Assembly: GCA_029531795.1 (NCBI GenBank)
Contig: JAPEIS010000017.1
Coordinates: 1-64,000 of the forward strand
Direction of reading: 5' to 3'
DNA length: 64,000 bases
Source: Sclerotinia nivalis
Taxonomy: Eukaryota > Ascomycota > Leotiomycetes > Helotiales > Sclerotiniaceae
The notes beneath the pieces were generated by a model. It saw only the letters and a program-made list of their open reading frames with translations. It had not been told where the DNA came from and did no database searches. The position numbers were made by a program, and so were the translations under genes. Every line of letters starts with the position of its first letter. The first letter of the stretch is position 1. This document shows positions 47,456-60,499 of the stretch, piece by piece.

Positions 47456-49060
47456 ATCCTTTTGGAAGGTGTCTTTTGCTAAAAATACCTTCTAATAGAG
47501 ATCCGATTTGAGAAACTCGATTATATTGGAAGAGTAAGTATTTTCTTTTGAACCAAAATGATGAAAATCGAGAGTTTGTTTTGATTGTTTTTGTATTAGA
47601 GATAGATAAAGATAGAATTAAGAGTAAAATTCTTCAATCAATTTTATTTTATCGATACATTTTCGATTCTTAATTATAGTAACCAATCGATTCTGTAATT
47701 TCTTGATCGAAATGTATTTTGTTTTCAGATCCAGGAGTTTTGCTAATGTATACAAGTGATATATATAAAGAGTATTGGCAATAATATTTTCATTTAATAA
47801 TATAATAACTTTTTACTTTATTTGATTGATAATATAGTCATTGTTCATTAACGAATATTATTCTTCATCAAATTGGAAGTCAGGATTACAAGTGTAGCTT
47901 TTCAAATCCTGGAAAGAATTTAAGATAATCTTAAAATTATCAGAGTCCGCAGAATTATTCCCCTCCGAAACAAGCTTTTGGTTATAATCAATTGTATAAT
48001 AGCGAGAAACATACTTATCTAAAATTGATAGATATAAAGGGGTATTCTTTGAAAGATCGAACTGATAATTTCGCTTCTGTTATTTATCGATATTTACAAT
48101 AGTAGATTCCGAGATCGATATAATAATCTGAGAATGGAAGAGCCGATGTATATAAATGGAAGTTGAAGAAGCCATTATATCCAATCTTTCTTCATTATCC
48201 GATTCAGCTTTGTTCTTGCTGAGCATTGAAGTGACAATTGTTATATCCATTTCACGAATAGGTTTATCGTTTTGTTTAATATTAGAAGGAGTTTCATTTT
48301 CTTTATATTCTTTTAAAAACCCAAGACAATCGAGAATGAGTCTATAATTCTTGAGGACGGAATCTTGATTAAGGTCAAAAGGAAAAAGAGTCCAATCCTT
48401 TTTACTTTTCATATCAACTTTTATAATAAATCCATATATAGAATAGAAATCTACAAAATAATACTTTTTTGCTTTTTTGCCTTTTTTTCGGCAAAAACAA
48501 TTAATTATGATTCCATTCAGGAATTTGACAAGAATCTGAGGGTTAAGATAAGAAGTATAATAGATAATATCCGTTCTTGTTAATGTATCTTTCAAAATCG
48601 AATCCTCCGATTATAATCGCACAAAAGCTTTTCCGAGGGCAGAGATTCAGATTCTCTTGAGGTTTTTGAGATCCTTTTTAACTTTGTTGCAATATTGTTC
48701 GACGAATTGGATTGTTTCATTATTCTTGGTTAAATAGCCAGTTTTGAAAAGACCAATTGTTTTGTAGAGGTTTTGATCTTTGATTCGATCTTTCATTTTG
48801 TTAGCAAAATCTCTGATATAATCAGCAATGTTCAACGAATAATTGAGTTAGTATTCAAAAGCATTGTATTTTTTTTTTATATCGAGAGTGTCAATAAATG
48901 TAAAGGTTTCGATTTCGCTTTTAAAGGATTGATTTTTGTATTGAACAAAGAAGGGAGTATTTTCAAAAGGGTGAAGGGTTATAGTTTGGTTAGATCCTTT
49001 TCCAGATATTATGAAAAGGTTAAATAAAAGAGAATATAAAAGATGAAATAAATATAACAA
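47456..49060 (-). pseudogene. Third ORF of element D, N-terminal half (orphan)
   Basis: First half of the post-integrase frame. The open pieces 48848-49060, 48647-48835 and 48080-48595 and the region 48058-47456 all lie in the same frame, broken only by stops, and run on at 37684 across the A/B insertion. Visible content: ENTPFFVQYKNQSF, IADYIRDFANKMKDRIK, NCFCRKKGKKAKKYYFVDFY, KDWTLFPFDLNQDSVL. No catalytic motif or known domain recognised. It is on the same strand as pol and may be a separate gene or read-through product. Confidence 0.62.
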
Positions 49061-49189
49061 ATGTATAAAGATTCGATAATTTTTTGTTGAAAGAATAAGA
49101 TTTATAAAGGAGGTATTGAATTGTTCAAGAATTGATTGAAAGTTGTTAAGAATTATTCAAAGGGTAAGATCAATTGTATTATAGGTTTT

Positions 49190-50660
49190 TCAGATTTTTC
49201 AATAAAATTCAAATACTCTTTCCTTTCCAGAAACTTAGGACGACTTTTTGTTTGCATTTCGCAATCGATGAGTAGGAATTTGTAATAACAATTCTTCTTT
49301 AGTTTCTTATATCTTTTCCTTTTTTTCAGGATCTAAATTATCCTATAATCGAATAGGAAACAATCCTTAGTTGTTTGTTTGTTTTGAAAAATGTGAGTAC
49401 CTCGATATTTGGTACTTTTTGTTGATTCAATCGCGAAGGTCATTCGAATTATTGTCAACAAAGAGATCTGAGTGTAATATATATTTCTTGAGCTGGATGT
49501 CGGTATAGATTCTACTAAGCGAGGTTCCATCTATTTCTTCAAAGATATAGGTGGAAAGGCCTTCTAATTTCTTCGAAATCTTATAAGGGCTGTATTATCT
49601 GAAAGTAAGTTTTGTATTATATGATATATCAATTTTCGATCAAAGATTGTGATGTAGAATGATATCTTTTATTTGAATATTTTTATTTAGGGTTTTGCAG
49701 TTTAAATCGTAATGAAGTTTTCTATCTTCTTTGTAGTATCGTTTGCGAAGGATTGCTTCTTCGATATCTTTATTCAGTATCTTTAATTGTTGCGCTTTGG
49801 TGATTAACAAATCTTCTCGGATATATACATTCCCCTAATCAAGGATCCTTCAAATCGTATGGGTAGTTTTAAGGGGCAATACAGCCTTTTGTTTATAGAT
49901 TAATTCAAATGGAGTTTTGTTTGTAGGTTTATATATCGAAATACAATCAACGAATAGTATAGTTTTCAACCATTCAGATTATTTATGCCCATTTTATGAT
50001 AAACGGAAGAATATTTTAGCAATAGAATAATAATCTTTTTCTATTATTCTATTAATTTAAGGATGATAAATAGATATCCAGATTTTGTCGATTTTATACT
50101 TTTCACAATAAACAAATACAATGTCTTTGTTTTTAAGATCACTATTCATAATAATCTTTCCAAAAAGGCTATAATGGTAAATTACTTCGTAAAGGAATTT
50201 AGTTATAGTTTCCGAAGTAGTATTCTATAATACTTTGGTTTTTACTCAACTATTGAGATTTTTTTATAAAACAACAAAACATTTGAATCTATAATCGTTC
50301 AGTATTTTTATAACATCTATACCAACTTTTCGTTAGATGTTTAAAGTTTAGATAGCAATTATTGATTTATTTATTTATTTGAACGATCTGAATTGGTAAA
50401 CGGAATAGAAAATTATTCAATTTTTTATATCCTTATATATATCATTCTATTAGTAACAATTGTATAACTTAGTATATAATGATTCTAGATCTTTGTAACC
50501 TAGTTCTTTGTGTACTCGAATTATAACTTTTGCTTTTTCGATTAAATCATCATCTACAATTATATAGATAAAGAACAATCCATTTCTATGAATTCTAAAT
50601 AAATAATAGTTCTTGATATAAAAATTGAGAGTTTCTTTTTTGAATACTTATCAATCCTTA
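49190..50660 (-). pseudogene. Integrase of element D
   Basis: Starts at the C insertion point with FYIKNYYLFRIHRNG, the linker before the zinc domain, then HKELGYKD and a decayed CxxC (zinc HHCC). Core: KVGIDVIKI (first Asp), FLYEVIYHYSLFGKIIMNSD (second Asp, region 50080-50190), then the IYHP stretch before the Glu. C-terminal segment near 49531 reads DGTSLSRIYTDIQLKKY, the end seen in this Gypsy group. Several stops. Confidence 0.75.
50656..50660. repeat. Target-site duplication CCTTA, left copy
   Basis: Identical to 57537-57541 on the other side of element C. Confidence 0.95.
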
Positions 50661-50806
50661 TATCACGGGTTCGTAACCCGTTCCTAGCTAGTCTGCATGA
50701 CTGCCTAAAGCACCCATCCCCCATATAGTCGGCGCTCTTCCTAGCACCTTTTTCCTTCTTTGTAGAATATTATCATATCTTAAAGTATTCTATTATTATT
50801 GTGATA
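50661..50806 (+). repeat. 5' LTR of element C, 146 bp
   Basis: TATCACGG...TTGTGATA. Same length as 57391-57536 and alignable throughout; differences are transitions. The CATATAGTCGG segment could be a TATA region. Confidence 0.93.
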
Positions 50807-51229
50807 GTATATTCTACTCTTTATAAAGATTCTACTGTTTAATGGGAAAGACAGCCCAATCTTGCCAAATAATCAATTTCACGAAATACTCGAAAACTTC
50901 GATTATCAATATATCGATAAACAATAAACAATGCTTCAATTCGATTCCAATCCAGACCTAGACCCAGATCCAGATTCAGATTCAGACTTAGATTCAGACC
51001 TAGACCTCGATTTAATTAGTACTATGTTGTTATATATTTGAAATCAAAGACTTTATAATTATACTTCATTTTTTAAGATTGTCTTAAATAATCTATTATT
51101 ATATCGGACATCATTTAATCAACTCTGTTAGAATTATCGATATCTTTAATCCGATCAAAGATAATACTTGAATTCCGAGAGTATATTAAGTTTGTTTTCT
51201 TTAATTATCAATAATTTGTATATGAGTTT

Positions 51230-52640
51230 TTCAGTGTTGGAGATGGAGACCTTAAAGATCCAATCCCTGTTTTCGATATGTTTACTAATATATAGAATCC
51301 TGAAGCTGTTGTATATATATAACATTTGTTCAATTTCATAGAACGGATATTAACTTAAGCAGAACAATATCGATAAGAAATATATATATTATAAGGAGAT
51401 CTGTAATTAAGCAATATAGTTAATATAAGATTAATGATTCAGAATTCTGCTTTTCGGGAACAACTTGATCAATCATCTATCGATACAAACTCTATTGTAT
51501 CAATCTATCGATTATGATAAATCATAAAGAATCCTGAACTATTCAAAGATGAAAAAACAGGTCTTTTGATTCAACAAAGCGAATACGAAGATTGGAAAAT
51601 GGGTTTATATATTTGTTGGAAAAGCGATTCTGTAGATTTCGATATAGAACAAAAGAAATTGTTATATATGGTTTCGCTTTTGGAAAGAATAGTTTGATAA
51701 AAAAGACGAAAGAATATTGAAGGAATTATAGATAATATATCGGAATTTATTATTGTGGATGTATTCCTGAAGAAATTCGATGGTCTTTATATTTCAATTG
51801 ATATTGAATATAAGGCAACAATCAAATTCGACAAATTCAAAATGAGTGACAAAACCTTATTTCCCTTTTTTTATTCACAATTGGAATATTTGAGCGTACT
51901 TAGTAGAAAAACTCCTTGAGAAATGGTCTTTGTAATGAAACAAAAAGTTATCGACGAATTGAAGACATTGGTAAAAGGCGATTCAAATCCTTACGAATTT
52001 ATTGATACTGAAGGATGGAGAAAGAAGTTTCAAGTATGGAGCCAAAATTGTTGGGATAATGAGTATTATAATATAAACTCTTCGAGATTTAGTTCAATTT
52101 ATATTCAACGATAAGTATTACCAGTATTTCATATCTAAGGCGATCTTATAGATCTCGATGCAATTAGAACCCCAAAACAAATATAAAGAGAGTATGAATA
52201 TCTTTATAATTTATATCATTTTTGTAAACAATCTGAACATCGAATTGCAGATTGTGAAGCAAAGAAACAAGTCGATGCTATAAGAAATGCAAACGGATAC
52301 AAAGGCATTTTCTATGAAAATAGTTATTTGAGAGATAATCATCAATTATATCAAAATCAATAATATTGTTCGAGTAATTCAATTAATCGAAGTGACTATC
52401 AACGAGAAGGATATCAAATATAGTTTCAAGTTCAATAATACTGTTTTTTTAATTCAATTAATCATAGAAGTTTCCAACAAGGTAATTATCAAGGTTACAA
52501 TAATCATCAATAACAAAACCTTAATATATTCATTGGGTTTGTTGAAGAAGAAACATTGGCATTATTAGAAAGTGTATCAAATATATTTTCTTGCAATATA
52601 GTATTATTGCTATTTATATTTATTCAAGAGTATTCAAGAA
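51230..52640 (+). pseudogene. Gag of element C
   Basis: Capsid end at 51923-52114 (MKQKVIDELKTLV, NPYEFIDTEGWRKKF). A zinc knuckle at 52214-52255 reads Y-HF-C-KQSE-H-RIAD-C, CX2CX4HX4C with only the first Cys changed to Tyr. Then a Gln/Asn-rich tail (52330-52520). Interrupted by stops. Confidence 0.78.
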
Positions 52641-52739
52641 AAGTTTAATCTTTATAATAAATCGTTCGCGGGGATTATCAAGGGATACAGAATGGATACA
52701 ATAAGTAATAATTAGCAAAGAACCTTTATAGTTTAATTT

Positions 52740-53120
52740 TATAAATAGCAAATCTCTATTCGTTCAAACTATTATATTCCTAATATATTCCTTTCCCTTC
52801 AATATAATTAGCTTGATTGATAGTGGATATTCAGGAAAGGTATTCATTGATCGTTCTTTCGTTAATCGAAATAATATCCCAATTCGATCTTTATTATATT
52901 GTTGCGAATTCCGTTTGGCAAATAGAAATACTGTAGATATTATTACTAATTATTTTGTAATGGATATAGCAATAGAATAATATAAAGAAATATAATTATT
53001 CTTTATTATAAAATTTTCCAAAGAAACTCTAATTATTTTCGGATTATTATAGTTACAATACTATAATTTATATATAAACTGGTGGGATATGATTCTCTTT
53101 TTCAATTTTCAATATTGTAT
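52740..53120 (+). pseudogene. Protease of element C
   Basis: SLIDSGYSGKVFIDRSFV near 52808-52865: an intact Asp-Ser-Gly active site followed by the family's FID segment, then NIPIRSLLY and FRLANRNTVDIITNYF. Stops appear downstream. Confidence 0.78.
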
Positions 53121-54179
53121 AATTCATTGTTGTTTTTACAGTACATTCGATCCAATATAAGTATCAATAATCCCTTTGCTAATATATATAGATCAAATAT
53201 GTAAAAATAGTATATCTACAAAATCATCTATTGATAAAGTCCTTGATGTATTATTTCCAATTAAAACTTTCCTTTTCAGTGCAAAGAAGAATCCTTCCTG
53301 ATATTTATCATCATTTATCAAAGACGAAAACGAAGATAATGAAATATATATTCAAAATTTTAAGATGGTCTTAAAAAAGCCATTGGAGTAAGATTATAAT
53401 GAATTAGTTTCTATAGACGAAAGTTATAAATCGATAGAAGACTCTGGAATCGATTTACAAATCAATAAGACCTTAACATCCGGTGTAAATTATTATCGTA
53501 TAAGAGTTTACAATAAGAAAGTATCATCTTAAATACAAATAATACCAAACTGATATCCTATTCAGTATAAGCCTATATAAAAGATCGCTGGACAATATCG
53601 GCCGAAGTTAATACCAAAGAATGAACCTTTACCATCGCTATCAATCCCAATTCCAAAAGAGTAGATCGAGATTATTTCCAATACAAGATTAGATTTAGAT
53701 AATATCTGTTGATTATAAATTATTAGTTTTATATCTTTTTGTTAATAGAATAAAATAAAGGTTATGTATCTTATATAAAAAGAATTAGATTGAGTAAAAA
53801 AGATTATCTAATAAGAATACTTATATAAAGCAATAATGATTCTAATTCTTCAGGAACAAAACTTCAAGGATATACTATATAGAAAAAACAATATCGTTGA
53901 TATATTAACCAAAGTATCTCCGAAACTTTACAATTTTATTTACCATTGTTATCAATTAGAATATTTTTGGAAGATAACAAAAATGAATATCGAGAAATTC
54001 CTTAATAGCAAATCGTTATTCAGTGATAACAAAATTAAAAAAAAGCTCCCTTTATGGCTTCAAGACAAATTATCTACTTTCCTATTTTGTTATACAGATA
54101 CATTTCTTTTATATCAGGTATAAGATTATAAGATAAAATTAATATTTAGAAAAGAATCTCTATATTTCAAAAATCGCTT

Positions 54180-55440
54180 TTTGTTTTTTCTCGAATTAAA
54201 GATAATTCGAAAATGAATCGATAACAACTTTACCAAAGATTTCATTCGGGAATCAAGATTACAAAGCGCAACTCCATTATTCCTAATAACCAAATCTAAT
54301 AGAAAGATTTGTATCTATCAGGATTATCATGGTTTGAATAATGTTATTATTAAGAACCGATATCTTTTATCAATTGTTCGAAAAATTTTGGATACTTTTT
54401 GTAATGCAAAAATCTATACCAAATTAGATATTATTGTTGTTTTCAATAAACTTTATATTATAGAGGGTAATAAATGGAAAACTATTTTTATTATTCGATT
54501 TGGATTATTCGAATTATTAATTATACCTTTTGGTCTTTGTAATGTATTAACGTCATTCCAATATTACATTAATTATATTTTGTTTGACGAACTGGATAAA
54601 TATTGTATTGTATATTTCGATGATGTTCTTATATACTCCGAAGATAAGAATCAACATCGAGAATATATTCGTAATATAATCTAGAAACTGCAAGATATTG
54701 GTTTACAAATCGATATTAATAAATACAAATTCGAAACAACTTCTATAAAATACTTAGATTTTATGATTACAATCGAAGGTATAAAAATAGATCAAGATAA
54801 AGTATCAGTTATTATTTTTTGGATACAACCAATATTTGTTAAAGATTTACAACAATTCTTCGGCTTCGCGAATTTTTATTATTGATTTATAAAAGACTTT
54901 TCAAAGATCTACTGTTCTTTAAATAACCTTTTGCGGAAAGGAATAGGTTGGTAATGAAAGAACAATTATATAATAGTATTCGAGAATTTAAAGAAAGTAT
55001 TCATAATAACTTTAATACTTGTTTATTTTAACCACAATAGGAAAACTGTATTGGAAATAAATGCTTCGGATTGAATTTCGGAAAGAATACTTTCTCAATA
55101 CAATGACAACGATGTTTTACAACCAATAGTATACTTTTCTTCGAAATATTCGGTTGTTGAATGTAATTATGAGATTTACAATAAAAAGCTATTAGTTATT
55201 ATTAAATTAATAAAGGAATAACAATCGGAATTACAAGGATCTCAATAGGAATTCGAAATCCTGACTGATCATAAAAATCTGAAATACTTTACAATAACGA
55301 AAGCATTAAATCAATGTCAAGTATAATAATTAGAGTTCCTATCTCAATACAACTTTCAAATTATTTATCGACCAGAAACCAAAGCAATTCGACCAAATGC
55401 TTTGAATCGCCAACAGGAGGATCGATCTGATAACTCTGAT
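54180..55440 (+). pseudogene. Reverse transcriptase and RNase H of element C
   Basis: RT: FIRESRLQSATPLFLITKSN near 54240, NNVIIKNRYLLSIV (54334 on), AKIYTKLDIIVVFNKLYI, FGLFELLIIPFGLCN and the catalytic YFDDVLIYS with both Asp (near 54616). RNase H: VLEINASD (about 55038), ECNYEIYNKKL (about 55157), LTDHKNLKYF (about 55262) with the catalytic Asp/Glu visible. Remaining stops are mostly TAA/TAG from Gln/Trp codons. Confidence 0.85.
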
Positions 55441-55739
55441 CCCAACAACAAATATTTAAAAAACCAAAAATATACCGTTTTATTTATTAATAAATTCAAT
55501 ATAGATCTATACAAAGAACTTACAAACGACCTTTCGTTAACTACAATAGATTGAATAATATTATTTGAAAACAAATCTATTAACGAATTCATTAATACAG
55601 CATACAACAGATCAGATATAGCCAAACAATTAATATCAGCAATCGAAGATTCTTTTATAATCAAATAGTCAAAAGAATTCAGGAAAATCTTACAAATAGT
55701 TATACAGGATTGCTGTATTTATAATAATAAGATCTACTA

Positions 55740-57125
55740 TTATAAAAAACTATAAATTCTATCTGATAATAAATTGAAGATACAAATTTTATACAGAATA
55801 CATTCATTAAATTCTACTAATTATTCTAATTGTACAAAGATTATTGATTTGGTTTCCAAAAGCTATTAATAATTACAGATACATCAAAAAATAAATACCT
55901 ATATTCAAGCTTGTAAACTCTATATTCAAACAAAATCCCCAAAATTATCCCCCCCAGGATTTCTGAAACCGTTATTTATTCCTTTCCAACCATAATTAGA
56001 TATTTCAATCGATTATATTATATCTTTACCAGATTGTAAATATTACGATTCAATATACAAACATATATTAATAATTATTTATAAATTGACAAAAATAAAA
56101 TACTTTATAAATACAAAATCTTTAACAATAGAAAAATTAGTTAATACTTTCATCAACCACATTTATATATTACATAATCTCCCGGAAAATATTATTTCAG
56201 ATTGAGGAACACAATTTATATTGGGATTCTGGATATAGCTTTCTGAACAATTAAAAGTAGCCCTTAAACACAATTCAACATTTCATCCATAGACAAACAA
56301 TCAAACGAAACAAATCAATTCAATTTTAGAATAGTATTTATATACATTCATAAACTTTCATCAAAATAATTAAATGAAGTAATTACCACTAACAGAATTT
56401 GCTTCAAACAACTTGGTTTCTGAAACAATAAGCTGTTCACCGTTTTTTGCGAATTACGATTTTAATCTATAATTGGATATAGAATCTAATAAATCCTACC
56501 CTCCAAATATAATAATAACTCAAAAACACAAATTCTTCAAAAAAAACAAAACAATTGATAGAATAGAATATATCCTGAACCAACTCAGAATATTTGTAAA
56601 ACAATCTATTGCAACCTACAAGAAATATACAAATCGGAACAAATCAGATTCGTTATAATATACAAAAAAACAAAAAATATATATAAATACAAAAAATATA
56701 AAGATATCTTGTAAAACAAAAAAGCTCAACGATAAATAAATCAGACTATACGAAATAATAAAGGTTTATCCATACACTTATTTAATCGAATTACTAGAAA
56801 ATATACGAATTTTCCTAGTATTCCATTATTCATTATTAAGATTAATATATCTAAAACCTCATTTCCCAGGACAAACTTTAATTAACAAATCGGAATCGAA
56901 AATTATAAAAAATAGAATCCTCGAAAAAGAAAACAAAAAGAAAGAACCAATTCAGAAATAAATATTTGAAAATATATTTGATAATTACAATGAAAATAGC
57001 TATCATTATCAAATCAAATAGAGACATTACACACCAACCTGGTAACCAGCATCAAATCTAAAAGACAACAAGAAAACCCTGGTCAACTACCACCATTTAC
57101 ACCCCGAGAAACCTGGACTACTATC
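55740..57125 (+). pseudogene. Integrase and chromodomain of element C
   Basis: Integrase core at about 55990-56400: ISIDYIISLPDC (first Asp), NHIYILHNLPENIISD (second Asp), and later [16 protein letters not shown] as in A and B. Chromodomain at 56990-57120: QIK-stop-RHYTPTW-stop-PASNL then NYHHLHPEKPG; both stops replace residues (Trp, Gln) that element B still has. Confidence 0.82.
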
Positions 57126-57242
57126 ATAGATCTTGAATCACCCAAACATTACAATACTATTGCCAACTTCAACTCCTACAAAGACTTTACAACGATCAAC
57201 AAAAAAGAAAGTACAATTTGCTTGAACAGGAAAATAGTATCT

Positions 57243-57269
57243 CAAATTTTAAGATAATCTTAAAATTTG
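57243..57269. repeat. 27-bp perfect palindrome
   Basis: CAAATTTTAAGA-TAA-TCTTAAAATTTG-type palindrome between the chromodomain and the 3' LTR of C. Shorter versions occur at six or more other places in C and D; see findings. Confidence 0.85.
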
Positions 57270-57390
57270 AAAAATGGATGTACAACTCAGGAATTTGGGA
57301 CGCCTAAACAAGATTTTGCTTGAATAATTGTTTTTCAAAAAGGCTTTATCAATAATTTAAAGACAAATTAGGCTTTAAAAAAGAAGATAC

Positions 57391-57536
57391 TATCACAGAT
57401 TCATAACCCATTCCTAGTTAGTCTGTATAGCTGCCTAAGACACCCATCCCCCATATAGTCGACACTCTTCCTAGCACCTTCTTCCTTCTTCGTAGAATAT
57501 CATCATATCTTAAAGCACTCTACCACCACCGTGATA
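57391..57536 (+). repeat. 3' LTR of element C, 146 bp
   Basis: TATCACAG...CCGTGATA, preceded by a purine-rich stretch AAAAAAGAAGATAC. Keeps somewhat more C in its right half than the 5' copy. Confidence 0.93.
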
Positions 57537-57541
57537 CCTTA
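57537..57541. repeat. Target-site duplication CCTTA, right copy
   Basis: Identical to 50656-50660. Confidence 0.95.
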
Positions 57542-59060
57542 ATTGCCAAACCCTTAGATCTTTGTAATGTAGTGATATATTAAGCGAACTTTTATATTTT
57601 CTTATTTCTATGCTCCAAAATTTGAAACGATCTTAAAATTTGGGAGACGTTTACATTCACAATTGGATCTATATTTAAGGAATTCAAATCTGTAATGATC
57701 AAATCATCAATGTCCTTTTCGTATTCTTCATCAATATTATCTGAAGCAATCTGTAGTTATTACGATAGAGTATTAGTAGCAGTATTCTTATTTCTAGGAA
57801 TATATTTGATATCAAAATTGAAGAGTTTAATTCAAGCAATTTATCTCGTAATCAAAGTGTTAGGTAAATCTGTAACTGTTTTGTTTAATTGGGTTATAAG
57901 AATATTGATATCAATCTCTAAAACGAAATGAATATTATAAAGGTCCCTTTTGCATTTTTATAAAGTTTTGAGAACTCCTTAGTATTCCTGTTTGGTTATA
58001 TTGTAATTCTGTTCGGTATGATTCTATAGACCATTTTCATATTTAGCAATAGTACAAGGTTTGTCTTTGTGTAATTGGTTCAAGACAGTTCTCTACCCTA
58101 TTAAGTTAGTATCAATGGCGAGAATGATGATTCCGGCTTCAGGTAGATAAATCAAGGGTAGAAGAATTGAAACAGAAGTTAATTTGTTTTTCAATAAGTT
58201 CATTGTAGTATCATGTTTAGAAGTCTATATAAATTCTGTTTTTTTTTTTTCAATAAAATATAAAGAGGTTTAATAACAATAGCAAAGTTCTTTACTTATA
58301 ATCGATAGAAAACGTATACTCTGAGGAATATTCTAATTTCATAATCGTTTGAACAAGGAGGTTATTCAAGTATCTTGATGATTTTGGTAGTATCAGGATT
58401 TCTTTCTTCAGAATTAATATAGTATCCTATGATCCGAATCCTATTGTAGTATTATTTAGACTTGATTTCAATAATGTATCTTGTATATTCGATATATTCT
58501 ATTGTAGCATTGAGATTCTTCAAGTGTTCTATAATAAATTTCTATAGATCTAATTCAACTTCAGTTTCGCTATATCGAGTTCTAGGGTCTTTAATATCAA
58601 TATCATCTAAATAGGGTATAATTATATCAGGTATGATATCCTATAGTATTTTCGAAACGATTTTTGCAAATTGAATAATAGAATTGATAGCTCCTTAAGA
58701 AAGGATTGTAAATCTTATTAGTTTTAAGGATATTATGATAGTAATGATGTTTTTGTTTTTCTTGTTCAATAGTATCTGATCATATCCAGAAAAGAAATCG
58801 ATCAAAGAAATCAGTAAGCATCCGGTTATTTGTTCTACAAACTCTTTTAAGTTCGGAGGTATATTTGTATTATGCAAAGTTACTTTATTAGCTTTAGTTA
58901 TAACAATAACAATGTAGTACTTTTCAACTTTGCTTTTCTTGATCAAATACTAGAGATTTCGATAAGGTTCTTTTTCTTTTTCTAGTACTCCTCGTTTGAT
59001 ACAATCTTTTATCATTTCGATAATGATGAGCAAGAGGGCTTTTGGAGGGATGAAACCAAA
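57542..59060 (-). pseudogene. Reverse transcriptase and RNase H of element D
   Basis: RT: 58695-58946 reads YYIVIVITKANKV, NIPPNLKEFVEQITG, LISLIDFFSGYDQILLNKK. The catalytic box near 58590 reads PYLDDIDIKDPRTRY, both Asp present. This wording (FSGYDQI, Y(L/I)DD(I/V)xxKxPxTRY) marks a Gypsy branch different from the chromoviruses F, A, B and C. RNase H is in pieces from about 58300 to 57542, ending in LQRSKGLAIK at the C insertion. At least one frame change occurs inside. Confidence 0.8.
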
Positions 59061-59889
59061 AGCTTGTTAGGCTTTATATAGGATTGTCTTAATAATTTGA
59101 AGTAAAGCAATTGAAGATTTAATATTGTTAATTTCAGTTCAATCGAAAGTTAATATCATTTTTCGATTTATCAAAAGTGTTAAAAGAAATTGCTTTTTTC
59201 GTTCTAAGAGTATATCTCCAATATCTAATAAAGCTAATCGTTTTTATATCAAACAGAATCCTTCTAGTTTGGTATCGAAGCGTGGTATCAAATATTTCGA
59301 AAATGGATCTGATGATAGATATGTAGGATTGGTTGTACGTTCTAGTTCCAATCAATTTGGATCACTTCTAGGGATTTCATTATCAATGTATTTAGTTTTA
59401 TCCGAAGGTTTTATTTTGTCGTTTTTCTTTTTATAGGCGTTATTGATTGAAATAAAGATTGTAGAATTAATATTTATTAATTTTTTCCAAATGTTATTTT
59501 CAATTTTGAATTCTTTCAAATCGAGATGAATATTATTAACAGCAAAGTATTCTTGAAATCCCTCTATCTCAGATTCTTCAATATTGTCAAATATATCTTT
59601 AATATCGAAGTCAAGTTCAATTCTGAAGGTATCTGTAATATACTTGTTAGAATTTAAGACAATCTTAAAATTTGGGATGCTGATTAGAAACTCCAGGAAA
59701 TAAATCTTGATGAATTCTTTGAATTTCCTTTTATTTTTGTTAGCATCTAGGATCTTCGGGGGGTTGTTGGTACAATTTCTAAGTGTTGTATTACTTATTT
59801 TTTTTCCTGATCTTCAAGATTAGTTTTTGTAATATCAATTTTACATTTCAATCTTGTTGCTTAATAATCAATGTGGTTGATATTATTAT

Positions 59890-60499
59890 CATTTATGATT
59901 TAGATAATTTGTTTATCATCTTTATATTCGAAATCAATTCTTTCTGCAAAAATATAAGGCATTTCGAACAAAAATGGATCCTTGGTATTATTCAAAACAA
60001 AAATGTTTACAATATTCTTGATTTCTCCAAAATTGATTTCAATATCTTCAATCAATTCATATAGCGTAGCTATATTTCTATCCAGAATCATTATTGTTAT
60101 ATTGTACTTTTGTATTATGAGTCCTAATTCTTTCGTCATTTCAAGATTTATTATATTGATTGTAGAATCTAAATCAACGATATCATTGATTTTGATATTC
60201 TTATTATCGAGAGTCATTATTATAATAAGGATATTGTAAATCTCCTTTGAATAAAAACTAGATTTGACTATTATACTATTAATACTAAATAGAACAAAAA
60301 AAACTTCTCCAACAAAACCTATAGTTTTCGTTTCGATATCCTTCTTTTTCTCAATTTCCATAACTAATATCTTCTCCAATACTTTCTTGAAAAAGTTCGG
60401 GAAATGAACAAGGATTGTACCAATCAATATAAGAACTTCGAACTTAAAAAAGCATTTCAATATCTCTATTAGAGTTTTATTAATATATATCGAAATCAA
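59890..60499 (-). pseudogene. Protease region of element D
   Basis: Open frame 59900-60499. DLDSTINIINLEMTKELGL is the active-site region with Asp-Ser kept (DSGSEIN-like; Gly to Thr), followed by DRNIATLYELIEDIEINFG and DPFLFEMPYIFAERIDF, the family's C-terminal motif (usual LGMPF/YI). It lies directly upstream of RT. Confidence 0.75.

Larger units (their letters stand above)
50661..57536 (+). mobile_element. Element C: full-length chromovirus, RIP-degraded
   Basis: 6876 bp with 146-bp LTRs, flanked by a perfect 5-bp duplication CCTTA. Order: 5' LTR, gag, protease, RT, RNase H, integrase, chromodomain, 3' LTR, all plus strand. LTR ends TATCAC...GTGATA are explained by TGTCAC...GTGACA after RIP. 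Proteins resemble those of A/B, but the LTR differs in length and sequence, so C is a sister family. Excision of C with one CCTTA reconnects D's pol in frame. Confidence 0.95.

Noticed and set aside
49333..49530. 65-codon minus frame beginning MEPRLVES
   Set aside because: Shadow; the integrase C-terminal frame (DGTSLSRIYTD) runs through the same bases in another phase.
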